Shown here: piece after piece, positions 39,491-48,036 of the stretch
Layout: each line of letters starts with the position of its first letter
How positions within the stretch are numbered: the first letter of the stretch is position 1
NCBI RefSeq assembly: GCF_010548305.1
Contig: NZ_JAAGLV010000008.1
Span: forward strand, 186,001 to 250,000
DNA from: Streptomyces sp. SID13031
Lineage (GTDB): Bacteria > Actinomycetota > Actinomycetes > Propionibacteriales > Kribbellaceae
Direction of reading: 5' to 3'
Length of the DNA: 64,000 nt
Program-made: the position numbers and the translations under genes
Notes under the pieces: model-generated
Seen by the model: only the letters and a program-made list of their open reading frames with translations
The model's database searches: none
Told to the model about the DNA's origin: nothing

Positions 39491-40915
39491 TCAGACGTCG
39501 TAGTACAGCTCGAACTCGTGCGGGTGGGGGCGGAGGGCGATCGGGGCGATCTCGTTCTCGCGCTTGAAGTCGATCCAGGTTTCGATCAGGTCGGCGGTGA
39601 ACACGTCACCCTCGAGCAGGAAGTCGTGGTCGGCTTCGAGGGCGTCGATCACGGCCGGGAGCGAGGTGGGGACCTGGCTGACCGAGGCGTGCTCCTCCGG
39701 GGGCAGCTCGTACAGGTCCTTGTCGATCGGGTCCGCGGGCTCGATCTTGTTGCGGATACCGTCGAGGCCGGCCAGCAGCTGGGCCGCGAAGGCCAGGTAC
39801 GGGTTGGCCGACGGGTCGGGGCAGCGGAACTCGATCCGCTTGGCCTTCGGGTTCGAGCCGGTGATCGGGATCCGGATGCAGGCGGACCGGTTGCGCTGCG
39901 AGTAGACCAGGTTCACCGGCGCCTCGAAGCCCGGCACCAGCCGGTGGTACGAGTTCACCGTCGGGTTGGTGAAGGCGAGCAGCGACGGCGCGTGCTTCAG
40001 GATGCCGCCGATGTACCAGCGGGCCATGTCGGACAGGCCGCCGTAGCCGGACTCGTCGTAGAACAGCGGCTGGCCGTTGGCCCACAGCGACTGGTGGCAG
40101 TGCATACCCGAGCCGTTGTCGCCGAAGATCGGCTTCGGCATGAAGGTCGCGGTCTTGCCGGCCTCCCAGGCGGTGTTCTTGATGATGTACTTGAACTTCA
40201 TCGCGTCGTCGGCCGCGGTCAGCAGCGTGTCGAAGCGGTAGTTGATCTCCGCCTGGCCCGCCGTGCCGACCTCGTGGTGCGCGCGCTCGACGGTCAGCCC
40301 GCTGGCCTCGAGGTGCTTGGTCATGTCGTTGCGCAGGTCGGCGAAGTGGTCGACCGGCGGGGCGGGGAAGTAACCGCCCTTGTACCGGACCTTGTAGCCC
40401 CGGTTGCCACCCTCCTCGACGCGGCCGGTGTTCCAGGCGCCGGCGACGGAGTCGATGTGGTAGTAGCTCTCGTTCTGCTTCGTCTCGAAGCGAACGTCGT
40501 CGAAGACGTAGAACTCGGCCTCCGGCGCGAAGAAGGCGGTGTCGGCGATGCCGGTCGACTTCAGGTACTCCTGCGCCTTACGCGCGATGTTGCGCGGGTC
40601 GCGGGAGTAGGCCTCGCCGGTGAGCGGGTCGTGCACGAAGAAGTTGACGATCAGCGTCTTGTCCGCGCGGAACGGGTCCAGGTACGCGGTGGTCGGGTCG
40701 GGCAGCAAGGACATGTCCGACTCGTGGATCTGCTGGAAGCCCCGGATCGACGAACCGTCGAACTGGAGACCGTCCTCGAAGACCTCGGGACCGAACGATC
40801 CGACCGGGACGGTGAAGTGCTGCATGGTGCCCGGCAGGTCACAGAACCGGACATCGATGAATACGACGCCCTCGTCCTTGACGTAGGCGAGCAGCTCCTC
40901 AGCGCTGGAAAACAT
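39491..40915 (-). CDS. glnA: Glutamine synthetase type I (GlnA1)
   Basis: A 474-residue type I-beta glutamine synthetase, ATP-dependent ligation of ammonia to glutamate and central to nitrogen assimilation. Seen: [30 protein letters not shown] (metal Glu), [29 protein letters not shown] (ATP/ metal His), and the adenylylation loop [10 protein letters not shown] containing the regulatory Tyr. The size and loop fit the GlnA1 of mycobacteria and streptomycetes. GAGGAGTATGT is placed directly before the ATG. A four-half-site GlnR box lies 50-90 bases upstream, so transcription should respond to nitrogen. Downstream sits a strong hairpin. Gene order RDD-glnA is the conserved actinobacterial one. 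Confidence 0.97.
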   Translation of the reverse strand: MFSSAEELLAYVKDEGVVFIDVRFCDLPGTMQHFTVPVGSFGPEVFEDGLQFDGSSIRGFQQIHESDMSLLPDPTTAYLDPFRADKTLIVNFFVHDPLTGEAYSRDPRNIARKAQEYLKSTGIADTAFFAPEAEFYVFDDVRFETKQNESYYHIDSVAGAWNTGRVEEGGNRGYKVRYKGGYFPAPPVDHFADLRNDMTKHLEASGLTVERAHHEVGTAGQAEINYRFDTLLTAADDAMKFKYIIKNTAWEAGKTATFMPKPIFGDNGSGMHCHQSLWANGQPLFYDESGYGGLSDMARWYIGGILKHAPSLLAFTNPTVNSYHRLVPGFEAPVNLVYSQRNRSACIRIPITGSNPKAKRIEFRCPDPSANPYLAFAAQLLAGLDGIRNKIEPADPIDKDLYELPPEEHASVSQVPTSLPAVIDALEADHDFLLEGDVFTADLIETWIDFKRENEIAPIALRPHPHEFELYYDV

Positions 40916-40965
40916 ACATACTCCTCGGGGTGGCTCAGAGATTCATCTGAACGTAGGCCCTGCCG

Positions 40966-41003
40966 ATTACTCGGTCGTGACCTCAATGTTTCGCGGATGT
41001 TAC
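40966..41003 (-). promoter_or_regulatory. GlnR box upstream of glnA
   Basis: On the minus strand the half-sites GTAAC, GAAAC, GTCAC and GTAAT follow one another with exactly six bases between each, 38 bases in all. This matches the actinomycete GlnR consensus (gTnAc-n6-GaAAc repeated) in sequence and spacing. It lies 51 bases upstream of the glnA start, so GlnR is expected to control glnA here. Confidence 0.85.
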
Positions 41004-41083
41004 GCCCAGCGCGTCCGCGCTGACCCACTGGTTGCGGCGGGTAGGGGAGTGAGATCCTCAACCGCATCGCTAGCCTGGTCATC

Positions 41084-41548
41084 ATGGCATCATCTGCGCA
41101 ATCCGGGGCAGGACCCACCGAGGAGTTCCGATATCCGGGCAATCGGCTCGGGCTGCCCGAGGAGGGCCCGGGCTCGGTCGCGGGGTGGGGCCGCCGCTTC
41201 GCCGCGCTGTTCGCCGACTGGCTGGTCGCCGGCCTGATCGCCTCCGCGGTGGTCGGCAAACCGATCTGGGCCGGGGGCAACGACTTCAACACCGCCCAGC
41301 TGGTCATCTTCTTCGCCATGTCAGCGATCCTGACCGGGCTGGCCGGTGCGACCATCGGCCACCGGCTGCTGGGGCTGCGCCTGCTCAAGACGAAGGCCGG
41401 CGGCCAGGGGTATGCCGCGCAGGTCGGGCTGCTGGGCGGCGCGATCCGTAGCCTCCTGCTCTGCCTGGTCCTCCCGGCCGTCATCTTCGACAAGGAGCAC
41501 CGCGGCCTGCACGACCTCGCCGCGGGCACGATCGTCGTACGACGCTAG
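41084..41548 (+). CDS. RDD-family membrane protein
   Basis: A 154-residue RDD protein with three membrane helices (FAALFADWLVAGLIASAVV, LVIFFAMSAILTGLAGATI, SLLLCLVLPAVIFD). RDD hallmarks are W-G-R-R-F at 36-40 (GWGRRFAALFADWLV), ATIGHRLLGLRLLKTKAGG, and the Arg/Asp pair at the end (DKEHRGLHDLAAGTIVVRR). RDD proteins are proposed ion or small-molecule transporters or exchangers. The gene is divergent from glnA, sharing its promoter region, an arrangement also seen beside glnA1 in mycobacteria. Confidence 0.92.
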   Translation: MASSAQSGAGPTEEFRYPGNRLGLPEEGPGSVAGWGRRFAALFADWLVAGLIASAVVGKPIWAGGNDFNTAQLVIFFAMSAILTGLAGATIGHRLLGLRLLKTKAGGQGYAAQVGLLGGAIRSLLLCLVLPAVIFDKEHRGLHDLAAGTIVVRR

Positions 41549-41549
41549 G

Positions 41550-42833
41550 TCAGCCGAATCGCTTGGTGAGCAGGATTTGCACGTCGTCCAGGTAGCCGGC
41601 CCGGAAGCCCGCTTCGGAGTACGCGAGGTAGAACTCCCACATCCGCCGGAAGGTCGGGTCGAAGCCGAGGTCGGCGATGGCCGGCCAGCGTTCGATGAAG
41701 CGGTTGCGCCAGACCCGCAGGGTGCGGGCGTAGTCGAGACCCATGTGCCGGAGCACCTCGACCTGCAGGCCGGTGTGCTGCGCGGTGACCTGCTCGATCA
41801 CGTCGACCGACGGGATCAGGCCGCCCGGGAAGATGTACTTCTGCACCCAGGTGAAGGTGTTGCGGGTGGCGAGCATCCGGTCGTGCGGCATCACGATCGC
41901 CTGGATGACGGCCTTGCCGCCCGGCGCGAGCCGGCGCTCGATCGCGTTGAAGTACACCGGCCAGTACTTCTCGCCGACCGCCTCGATCATCTCCACGCTG
42001 AGGACCGCGTCGAAGACGCCGATCTGGTCGCGGTAGTCACGCAGCGCGACCTGAACGCGGTCGCTCACACCGGCGTCGGCGATTCGCCGCTGGGCGAGGA
42101 GCGCCTGCTGCGACGCGATTGTGATCGCCGTCACCCACGCGCCCCGCTGGGCGGCACGGATCGCCAGGCTGGCCCACCCGCAGCCGATGTCGAGCACCCG
42201 CGAGCCCGACGTCACACCGGCCGCGTCCAGGATCGCGTCGAGCTTGCGGAGCTGGGCTGCGGAGAGCTCGTCGTACGACGCCGTGGCGAGGTCCGACTCG
42301 GGTTGCTGGTCGAACAGCGCCGCCGAGTAGGTCAGCGACGGGTCGAGGAACTCCGAGAACATCGCGTTGCTCAGGTCGTAGTGGCGGCTGACGTTCTCCC
42401 GGGCGCCGGCCCGGTCGTTCTCCTGGTCGCCAGGCTGCGTCCGCGTCACCAGCCAGCGCAGGGACTGCGCCCACTTCGGCAGCAGGTGCCGATCCTGCTC
42501 GGAGTTGAACCGCTCAGCGAACGGCAGCAGCAGGTCGGCCAGGTCTGTCCCCGGCTCCGTGTCCCAGTCGCCGGCCAGGTAGGCCTCGCCGAAGCCGGAG
42601 CCGGCGTCGTGGCCGAGCCGGTCGAGGAAAGGGCCGGTGCGGTGCACCAGCATCGCCGGGCCGCCCAGGCCGTAGCTGCGGTTGTCCAAGGTGATCGTGG
42701 CCGGCAGATCGCGCGCGATGAAGCGCAACGCGGCGTTCGCGCCGGCCCGGCGTACCGGGTTGGAGCGTGGCGGCGCGAGCGAAGGCCACGTCTCCACCGC
42801 AGGCTCGTGCACAGCGGTGTAAAGATCCGTCAT
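41550..42833 (-). CDS. Cyclopropane-fatty-acyl-phospholipid synthase family methyltransferase (second copy)
   Basis: A 427-residue CFA synthase family protein, full length. Marks: GSGFGEAYLAGDWDTEPGTD, VSRHYDLSNAMFSEFLD, SAM loop VLDIGCGWASLAIRAA, VEMIEAVGEKYWP, YIFPGGLIPS and RMWEFYLAYSEAGFR. It is clearly paralogous to 1141-2400, but stands alone without the FAD oxidoreductase or DUF1365 partners. The start ATG at 42833 has GGGG TAGCCAG upstream. It sits between the RDD and DUF4191 genes, which are neighbours in mycobacteria, so it looks inserted into a conserved order. Function: methyl transfer to unsaturated phospholipid acyl chains. Confidence 0.94.
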   Translation of the reverse strand: MTDLYTAVHEPAVETWPSLAPPRSNPVRRAGANAALRFIARDLPATITLDNRSYGLGGPAMLVHRTGPFLDRLGHDAGSGFGEAYLAGDWDTEPGTDLADLLLPFAERFNSEQDRHLLPKWAQSLRWLVTRTQPGDQENDRAGARENVSRHYDLSNAMFSEFLDPSLTYSAALFDQQPESDLATASYDELSAAQLRKLDAILDAAGVTSGSRVLDIGCGWASLAIRAAQRGAWVTAITIASQQALLAQRRIADAGVSDRVQVALRDYRDQIGVFDAVLSVEMIEAVGEKYWPVYFNAIERRLAPGGKAVIQAIVMPHDRMLATRNTFTWVQKYIFPGGLIPSVDVIEQVTAQHTGLQVEVLRHMGLDYARTLRVWRNRFIERWPAIADLGFDPTFRRMWEFYLAYSEAGFRAGYLDDVQILLTKRFG

Positions 42834-42973
42834 CTGGCTACCCCTGGTTCTGATCCCGTCCCTGGTCGCACCCTAAGGCCGGTAGCCGACCTGCGGGCGC
42901 GACACGAGGCACAGAAAGTCCTCACGCCAGGGAAACGCAGCAAGAGCCTGTCGCGTTACGGCAACGGTGTCGT

Positions 42974-43669
42974 TCAGCGGCCCTTCATGGCCTGCCGGGC
43001 GCCCTTCATGCTGGTCGGCACCGGGCCTTTCGGCATCGGAACCTGCGGACGGACGGCGTCGAGCGCCTTCAGCCGCTGGAGCAGATCGGTGATCTCGGAC
43101 GGTTGCAGCGCCTGCGGAAGCTTCATCACGTGCTTGGTCAGCTTGCGGATGTCGATCTCACCCTCGCCCTGACCGGCCATGATCTGGATCACCGGCGCAC
43201 CGCCCGCGACCCGGTTGTGCTTCTTGCCCTCGGCGGCGAGCAGGTTCTTCACCCGGCTCGCCTGGCCCTCACCGACGAGCACGATGCCCGGCCGGCCGAC
43301 GACGCGGTGCACGATGTCGGCGTTCTTGGTGACTGCGATGGCCGGCGTCACGTTCCAGCCGCGGCGCAGCGTCTGCAGCGCCGAGGCGGCCGCACCGGCC
43401 TGGCCCTCGATCTGGCTGTACGCCGCCTTCTCGACCCGGCGGCCGAAGATGATCGTGGTGGCCAGGAAGCCGAGCGCGACGCCCAGCGGGATCCAGATCA
43501 TCAGCGGACCGATGAACAGGCCGCCGGCCACGAAGATGACGAGCACGCCGAGGAAGATCCCGGCGAGGATCAGTCCGATCCGCGGGTCGGACTTCTTGGT
43601 CAGCTGGTACGCCGACCGGATCTGCTTGAGCCGGCTGGTCTTCTCGGCGGGCGCGTCGTTCTTGGCCAT
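42974..43669 (-). CDS. DUF4191 domain-containing membrane protein
   Basis: A 231-residue membrane protein of the DUF4191 family (mycobacterial Rv2219 type), always found near lipA and glnA in actinobacteria. A basic start (KTSRLKQIRSAYQLTKKSDP) precedes two adjacent helices (IGLILAGIFLGVLVIFVAGG, MIWIPLGVALGFLATTII), then a cytoplasmic domain with VVGRPGIVLVGEG and HNRVAGGAPVIQIMAGQGEG. The function is unknown. The ATG lies 34 bases after the lipA stop, so it is probably co-transcribed with lipA. Confidence 0.9.
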   Translation of the reverse strand: MAKNDAPAEKTSRLKQIRSAYQLTKKSDPRIGLILAGIFLGVLVIFVAGGLFIGPLMIWIPLGVALGFLATTIIFGRRVEKAAYSQIEGQAGAAASALQTLRRGWNVTPAIAVTKNADIVHRVVGRPGIVLVGEGQASRVKNLLAAEGKKHNRVAGGAPVIQIMAGQGEGEIDIRKLTKHVMKLPQALQPSEITDLLQRLKALDAVRPQVPMPKGPVPTSMKGARQAMKGR

Positions 43670-43702
43670 CTCTACCTTTGTCTGTGATGTCTGCGGTCGG
43701 TC

Positions 43703-44650
43703 CTAAGCATCCTGACGGGTCGCGGAGGTCATCCGCGACTCCACAGCCTGACGGTACAGCCGACCGGCCCGGTACGACGAACGCACGAGCGGACCCGACA
43801 TGACTCCGGCGAAGCCGATCTCCTCGGCCTCCTCCTTCATCTCGTCGAACTCCTCCGGCCGCACCCAGCGCTCGACCGGGTGGTGCCGCAGGGACGGGCG
43901 CAGGTACTGGGTGATGGTGATGATCTCGCAGCCGGCCTCGTGCAGGTCGGTCAGCGCCTGGCTGACCTCCTCGCGCGTCTCGCCCATGCCGAGGATCAGG
44001 TTGGACTTGGTCACCAGGCCGTAGTCGCGGGCCTGGGTGATCACGTCGAGCGAGCGCTCGTAGCGGAAGCCCGGCCGGATCCGGCGGAAGATCCGCGGCA
44101 CCGTCTCGATGTTGTGCGCGAACACCTCGGGGCGGGACGAGAACACCTCGGCCAGCTGCTCCGGTACGGCGTTGAAGTCCGGCGCGAGCATCTCCACGCC
44201 GGTACCGGGGTTCAGCGCGTGGATCTGCCGGATCGTCTCGGCGTACAGCCAGGCGCCGCCGTCCTCGAGGTCGTCACGGGCAACACCCGTCACGGTCGCG
44301 TAGCGCAGGCCCATCTTGACGACGGACTCGGCGACCCGGCGCGGCTCGTCGCGGTCCAGGTCCTCCGGCTTGCCGGTGTCGATCTGGCAGAAGTCACAGC
44401 GCCGGGTGCACTGGTCGCCGCCGATCAGGAAGGTCGCTTCACGGTCTTCCCAGCATTCGAAGATGTTGGGACAGCCGGCTTCCTGACACACCGTGTGCAG
44501 GTCCTCGGATTTCACCAGTTTCTGCAGCTTCTGGTACTCCGGGCCCATCTTGGCGCGCGTCTTGATCCACTCGGGTTTGCGCTCGATCGGGGTCTCCGCG
44601 TTGCGCACTTCGAGTCTGAGCAGCTTCCGTCCTTCTGGGGCGATCGTCAC
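43703..44650 (-). CDS. lipA: Lipoyl synthase
   Basis: A 315-residue radical-SAM lipoyl synthase that inserts two sulfurs into octanoylated lipoyl domains. The auxiliary cluster cysteines are in [18 protein letters not shown] (C-x4-C-x5-C), the radical SAM motif is [12 protein letters not shown] (C-x3-C-x2-C), and the C-terminal [10 protein letters not shown] carries the conserved serine that ligates the auxiliary cluster. The start is GTG at 44650, matching the length and N-terminus of mycobacterial LipA ([17 protein letters not shown]); the longer frame to 44893 is antisense to the next gene. The usual partner lipB is not upstream here: a histidine kinase gene is divergent instead. Confidence 0.96.
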   Translation of the reverse strand: MTIAPEGRKLLRLEVRNAETPIERKPEWIKTRAKMGPEYQKLQKLVKSEDLHTVCQEAGCPNIFECWEDREATFLIGGDQCTRRCDFCQIDTGKPEDLDRDEPRRVAESVVKMGLRYATVTGVARDDLEDGGAWLYAETIRQIHALNPGTGVEMLAPDFNAVPEQLAEVFSSRPEVFAHNIETVPRIFRRIRPGFRYERSLDVITQARDYGLVTKSNLILGMGETREEVSQALTDLHEAGCEIITITQYLRPSLRHHPVERWVRPEEFDEMKEEAEEIGFAGVMSGPLVRSSYRAGRLYRQAVESRMTSATRQDA

Positions 44651-44711
44651 GCCGACCAGAGTACGCGGCGCTCCCGGAGACCCAGCGGGCCCACCCGTAG
44701 GCTGGGCAACC

Positions 44712-46100
44712 ATGTCCACCCCGTCACCCCCACCTGTACTGCGCTCCGCCCCGGCGGAGGCGTCGCAGCCTGTGACGAACGCCACCGACTGGCGCCGCCC
44801 CGGGCCGACCCGTCGGCAGATCCGCCAGGACGTGGTGCTCGGCCTCGGAATGGCCGTGGCGGGGTTGGTCGGGACCGACCTGGCCCGCAGCACCTCGGGC
44901 TTCCCGGTCGATCTGGGGTTCGGCGGGGTCGGGGCCTACGTGCTGAGTGCGGCCGCGGCGCTGCCCCTGTGTTTGCGGCGGCGTTACCCACTGACCGTGC
45001 TCTTCGCCGTCTCGGTGCTGTTCTTCGTCAACGGCGAGTGGAACACCTTCGCCTTCGCGGGCAACCTGGTCACCCAGGCCACGCAGTTCATGGCCATCTA
45101 CGCGGCCACCGCGTGGGCGCGGGACCGGCGCCGGATGAAGCTCGCGATGGTCGTCGTATTCGTGGGCATGTTCGCCTGGCTGGCGTACGGCTTCGTCAAG
45201 GCGCTGGCCGACGACACGATCAAGGGGCCGGGCGGGGGCATGTTCTCGCCGTACGTGTCCTTCGTCCTGCTGAACTTCGCGCTCAACGTCCTCTACTTCT
45301 TCGGCGCCTACTTCTGGGGCCGGACCGCGTGGGGCGTCGCCCGGCAGCGCGATGTGCTCGAGCAACAGGCCGTCGAGCTGGCCACCCAGCAGCAGGCGAA
45401 CGCGCGCCGGGCCGTGATCGACGAGCGGCTGCGGATCTCCCGCGAGCTGCACGATGTGGTCGCGCACCACATCAGCAGCATCGGCATCCAGGCCGGGGGC
45501 GCCCGCCGGGTGATGGACTCCGATCCGGAGGCGGCCAAGAACGCGCTCAGCGTGATCGAGAACTCCAGCCGGACCGCGGTCAACGAGATGCGGCAGCTGC
45601 TCGGCATGCTGCGCGCCGCCGATCCGGACCTGGACGACGACCTCGGCGTACCGGCCGGGAAGGCTCCGCAGGCGGGTGCGGACCGGTTGCCGGCGCTGGT
45701 CTCGACGGCGAACGTCGAGGGGCTGTCGGTCGGGTTCCACCAGATCGGCCAGCCGGTGAAGTTGCCGGAGACGATCTCGGTCTCGGTCTACCGGATCGCG
45801 CAGGAGGCGCTGACGAACGTGCGCAAGCACTCGACCGCCCGGAATGCGCACGTCACCCTGCGCTATCTGGCTGACACCGCGGTCGAGCTCGAGGTGATCG
45901 ACGACGGACGCCCCAAACACGCGATGGTCGGCAGCCGGCTGGGCCATGTCGGCATCCGTGAGAGGGTCGGCCTGCTCGGTGGCGAGAGCGAGATCGGTCC
46001 CCGCCCGGTGGGTGGCTTCCGGGTCCGGGTCCGGATCCCGTTGCAGCCCGCGCCCGCCCCCTCAAAGCCAGCACTGCCCGAAGGAGAACCGCAAGCATGA
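44712..46100 (+). CDS. Sensor histidine kinase (NarL/DesK type)
   Basis: A 462-residue membrane histidine kinase. About 60 residues of Pro-rich N-terminus, then five to six membrane helices (residues 60-215), a short coiled-coil linker ([20 protein letters not shown]), the HisKA_3 phosphoacceptor [20 protein letters not shown] and the HATPase part with [27 protein letters not shown] and [15 protein letters not shown]. It autophosphorylates the His of RELHDVV. TAGGCT about ten bases before the ATG suggests a near-leaderless transcript. It overlaps the response regulator gene by four bases. The signal is unknown. Confidence 0.94.
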   Translation: MSTPSPPPVLRSAPAEASQPVTNATDWRRPGPTRRQIRQDVVLGLGMAVAGLVGTDLARSTSGFPVDLGFGGVGAYVLSAAAALPLCLRRRYPLTVLFAVSVLFFVNGEWNTFAFAGNLVTQATQFMAIYAATAWARDRRRMKLAMVVVFVGMFAWLAYGFVKALADDTIKGPGGGMFSPYVSFVLLNFALNVLYFFGAYFWGRTAWGVARQRDVLEQQAVELATQQQANARRAVIDERLRISRELHDVVAHHISSIGIQAGGARRVMDSDPEAAKNALSVIENSSRTAVNEMRQLLGMLRAADPDLDDDLGVPAGKAPQAGADRLPALVSTANVEGLSVGFHQIGQPVKLPETISVSVYRIAQEALTNVRKHSTARNAHVTLRYLADTAVELEVIDDGRPKHAMVGSRLGHVGIRERVGLLGGESEIGPRPVGGFRVRVRIPLQPAPAPSKPALPEGEPQA

Positions 46101-46771
46101 CTGAGGCCAGTACGCCGATGCGCGTCCTGCTCGTCGACGACCAGGACCTGGTCCGGGCGGGATTCCGGATGATCCTGTCGGTCGAGCCGGACATCCAGGT
46201 GGTCGGCGAGGCGTCCGACGGCGAGCAGGCGGTCGAGCTCGCGCTCGAGCTGCGGCCGGACGTCGTCTTGATGGACGTCCAGATGCCCGGCCTCGACGGC
46301 ATCGCGGCGACCCAGCGGATCGTCTCGGCCGACGCGGGCAAGGTGATCATCCTGACCACGTTCGACCGCGACGACTACCTGTTCGAGTCGCTCGGCGCGG
46401 GCGCCAGCGGGTTCCTGCTGAAGAACACGGCTCCGGAGGACCTGGTCGAGGCCATCCAGGTCGTCCACTCCGGCCACGCGCTGCTGGCCCCGGAGGTCAC
46501 CCGCCGCGTCATCAAGCGATTCGCCGGCGGCGGCGACCGCATCTACCGCCCCGACCTGGTCGCCGCCCTGACCGAACGCGAACGCGAAGTACTGGGCCTG
46601 ATCGCCCGTGGCCTGACGAACACCGAGATCGCCACGTCGTTGTTCGTCGGCGAGGCGACGGTCAAGACCCACGTCTCCCGCGTCCTCCTCAAGCTGGGCC
46701 TCCGCGACCGCGTCCAGGCCGTCGTCTTCGCCTACGAGTGCGGCCTCGTAGTACCAGGCGACGAGCACTGA
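46097..46771 (+). CDS. LuxR/NarL-type response regulator
   Basis: A 224-residue response regulator paired with the kinase upstream (ATGA overlap). Receiver domain: acidic pocket VLLVDDQDLVRAGFRM, phospho-Asp in PDVVLMDVQMPGLDGI, Thr in VIILTTFDRDD and Lys in GFLLKNTAPEDL. DNA-binding domain: ALTEREREVLGLIARGLTNT, then FVGEATVKTHVSRVLLKLGL. It may control genes in cis, including the biosynthetic locus that begins 120 bases downstream, but no site can be proven. Confidence 0.95.
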   Translation: MTEASTPMRVLLVDDQDLVRAGFRMILSVEPDIQVVGEASDGEQAVELALELRPDVVLMDVQMPGLDGIAATQRIVSADAGKVIILTTFDRDDYLFESLGAGASGFLLKNTAPEDLVEAIQVVHSGHALLAPEVTRRVIKRFAGGGDRIYRPDLVAALTEREREVLGLIARGLTNTEIATSLFVGEATVKTHVSRVLLKLGLRDRVQAVVFAYECGLVVPGDEH

Positions 46772-46839
46772 CCTCGGCGTCCATCCGGGCTCGTCCTGAG
46801 GTAGGGCACTTTGCGAGGTGAGCTGGAGCCGGTCACGTC

Positions 46840-46878
46840 CCATCGTGGAACGACGCCGTCAGGCGTATTCCACGATGG
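46840..46878. promoter_or_regulatory. Long inverted repeat before the UnbLVU operon
   Basis: CCATCGTGGAA (46840-46850) and TTCCACGATGG (46868-46878) are perfect 11-base arms; the centre contains a nested ACGCC-GTCA-GGCGT dyad. It lies 14 bases before the start codon of the first gene of the operon, as an operator or a 5' UTR hairpin. Confidence 0.7.
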
Positions 46879-46892
46879 TTACGGAGGGGCTT

Positions 46893-47453
46893 GTGGCCAC
46901 GATCGCGTTAAACGACCGACGAGCGGTCAGCTGGGTCAACGGGGCCGGGCATCGCCTTGCCCTTGGGGTGTTCATGTTCATCGTGCTGGCCCACTGGGCC
47001 GAGCACCTGGTGCAGGCCGCGCAGATCTGGATTCTCGATCGGCCGCGGCCGCAGGCGCGCGGAGTTCTCGGCCAGTACTTCCCGTGGCTGGTCTCGTCAG
47101 AGGCTCTGCACTACGGCTACGCGATCGTGATGCTGATCGGCCTGTTCCTGCTGCGCAACGGGTTCGCCGGGCGTGCCAAGACGTGGTGGACGGTGGCTCT
47201 GGTGATCCAGTTCTGGCACCACATCGAGCACCTGCTGCTGCTGATCCAGGCGCAGACGCACCACTTCCTGTTCGGCGGCGCGGTGCCGACCAGCATCCTG
47301 CAGCAGTTCTACCCGCGGGTGGAGCTGCACCTGTTCTACAACACCATCGTCTTCGTTCCGATGGTCTTCGCCATGTACTACCACCTGCGGCCCAAGGAAG
47401 CTGAGCGGGACTTGACCGCGTGCACGTGTGCGCGCGAGCGAGTCACGGTCTGA
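46893..47453 (+). CDS. Membrane protein of unknown function, first gene of the UnbLVU operon
   Basis: A 186-residue membrane protein with about five hydrophobic segments (LALGVFMFIVLAHWAEHLVQ, YAIVMLIGLFLLRNGF, WTVALVIQFWHHIEHLLLLI, LFYNTIVFVPMVFAMYYHL). Histidines are concentrated in or near helices (AHWAEHLVQ, QFWHHIEHLLLLIQAQTHH), suggesting metal or haem binding. No family name is known to me. The GTG at 46893 has GGAGGGG five bases upstream, which decides the start over an upstream ATG at 46875 lying in the inverted repeat. It is five bases from the CopC-like gene, so both are in one operon. The C-terminus contains CTCARERVTV. Confidence 0.72.
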   Translation: MATIALNDRRAVSWVNGAGHRLALGVFMFIVLAHWAEHLVQAAQIWILDRPRPQARGVLGQYFPWLVSSEALHYGYAIVMLIGLFLLRNGFAGRAKTWWTVALVIQFWHHIEHLLLLIQAQTHHFLFGGAVPTSILQQFYPRVELHLFYNTIVFVPMVFAMYYHLRPKEAERDLTACTCARERVTV

Positions 47454-47458
47454 CGGCC

Positions 47459-48013
47459 ATGACCCGATCCACCTGGTGGGCACGATTCCTGGTGGTCGCC
47501 GGGGCGATCGTCGTCGTCGCGATCGGCGCGCTGATGTTCGCCGGGCGCTCGAACGGCGGCGCCCGCCTGGGGTCGGTCTACCCGGCCGACGGCGCCGCCC
47601 TGCGCGAGCCGCCCCGCCAGGTGTCGCTCAGCTTCGATGCGGCGGTGCGCCCCGAGCAGATCCACATCGAGGTCTCCGACGGTCGCGGCCGGCCGGTGAG
47701 TTCGGGTGCGCCGGTAACGACCGGTGCGGCCATCACCGAGCCCGTGACCATCGGAGCGGACGGCGACTACGTGCTGGACTATCACGTGGTTCTGGCCGAC
47801 GGCCGCAGCTTCTTCGGTACCAACCGCTTCCAGGTTTCCTCGTCGTTCGCGGCCACGGCGCCGGTCCCCGCCAAGCCGGTACCGCCGGCCGCGGCCGGCC
47901 ACGACCACTTCGGCGACGATCCGCTCAGCATCGGGCTCACTGTCGTCGCCGCAGCGTTCGTCATCGCCTTGCTGGTCATGCTCATCCACCGTCCCCAACC
48001 CCGTCGGGCCTAG
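47459..48013 (+). CDS. CopC-domain protein with membrane anchors
   Basis: A 184-residue protein with an N-terminal membrane helix (FLVVAGAIVVVAIGALMFAG), a CopC-like beta-sandwich (LGSVYPADGAALREPPRQVS, VSLSFDAAVRPEQIHIEVSD, PVTIGADGDYVLDYHVVLAD, GRSFFGTNRFQV) and a C-terminal helix (LTVVAAAFVIALLVMLIHRP). True CopC proteins bind copper through an N-terminal His and a His in the S-A-D-G-H motif. Here the first position is Ala (ARLGSV) and the second reads ADGRSF, so both copper-binding histidines are missing; the domain may serve a structural role. The linker VPPAAAGHDHFGDD has two His. It sits directly before DUF1702. Confidence 0.8.
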   Translation: MTRSTWWARFLVVAGAIVVVAIGALMFAGRSNGGARLGSVYPADGAALREPPRQVSLSFDAAVRPEQIHIEVSDGRGRPVSSGAPVTTGAAITEPVTIGADGDYVLDYHVVLADGRSFFGTNRFQVSSSFAATAPVPAKPVPPAAAGHDHFGDDPLSIGLTVVAAAFVIALLVMLIHRPQPRRA

Positions 48014-48036
48014 TGGCCAAGAGGAGTAGCGAACCC

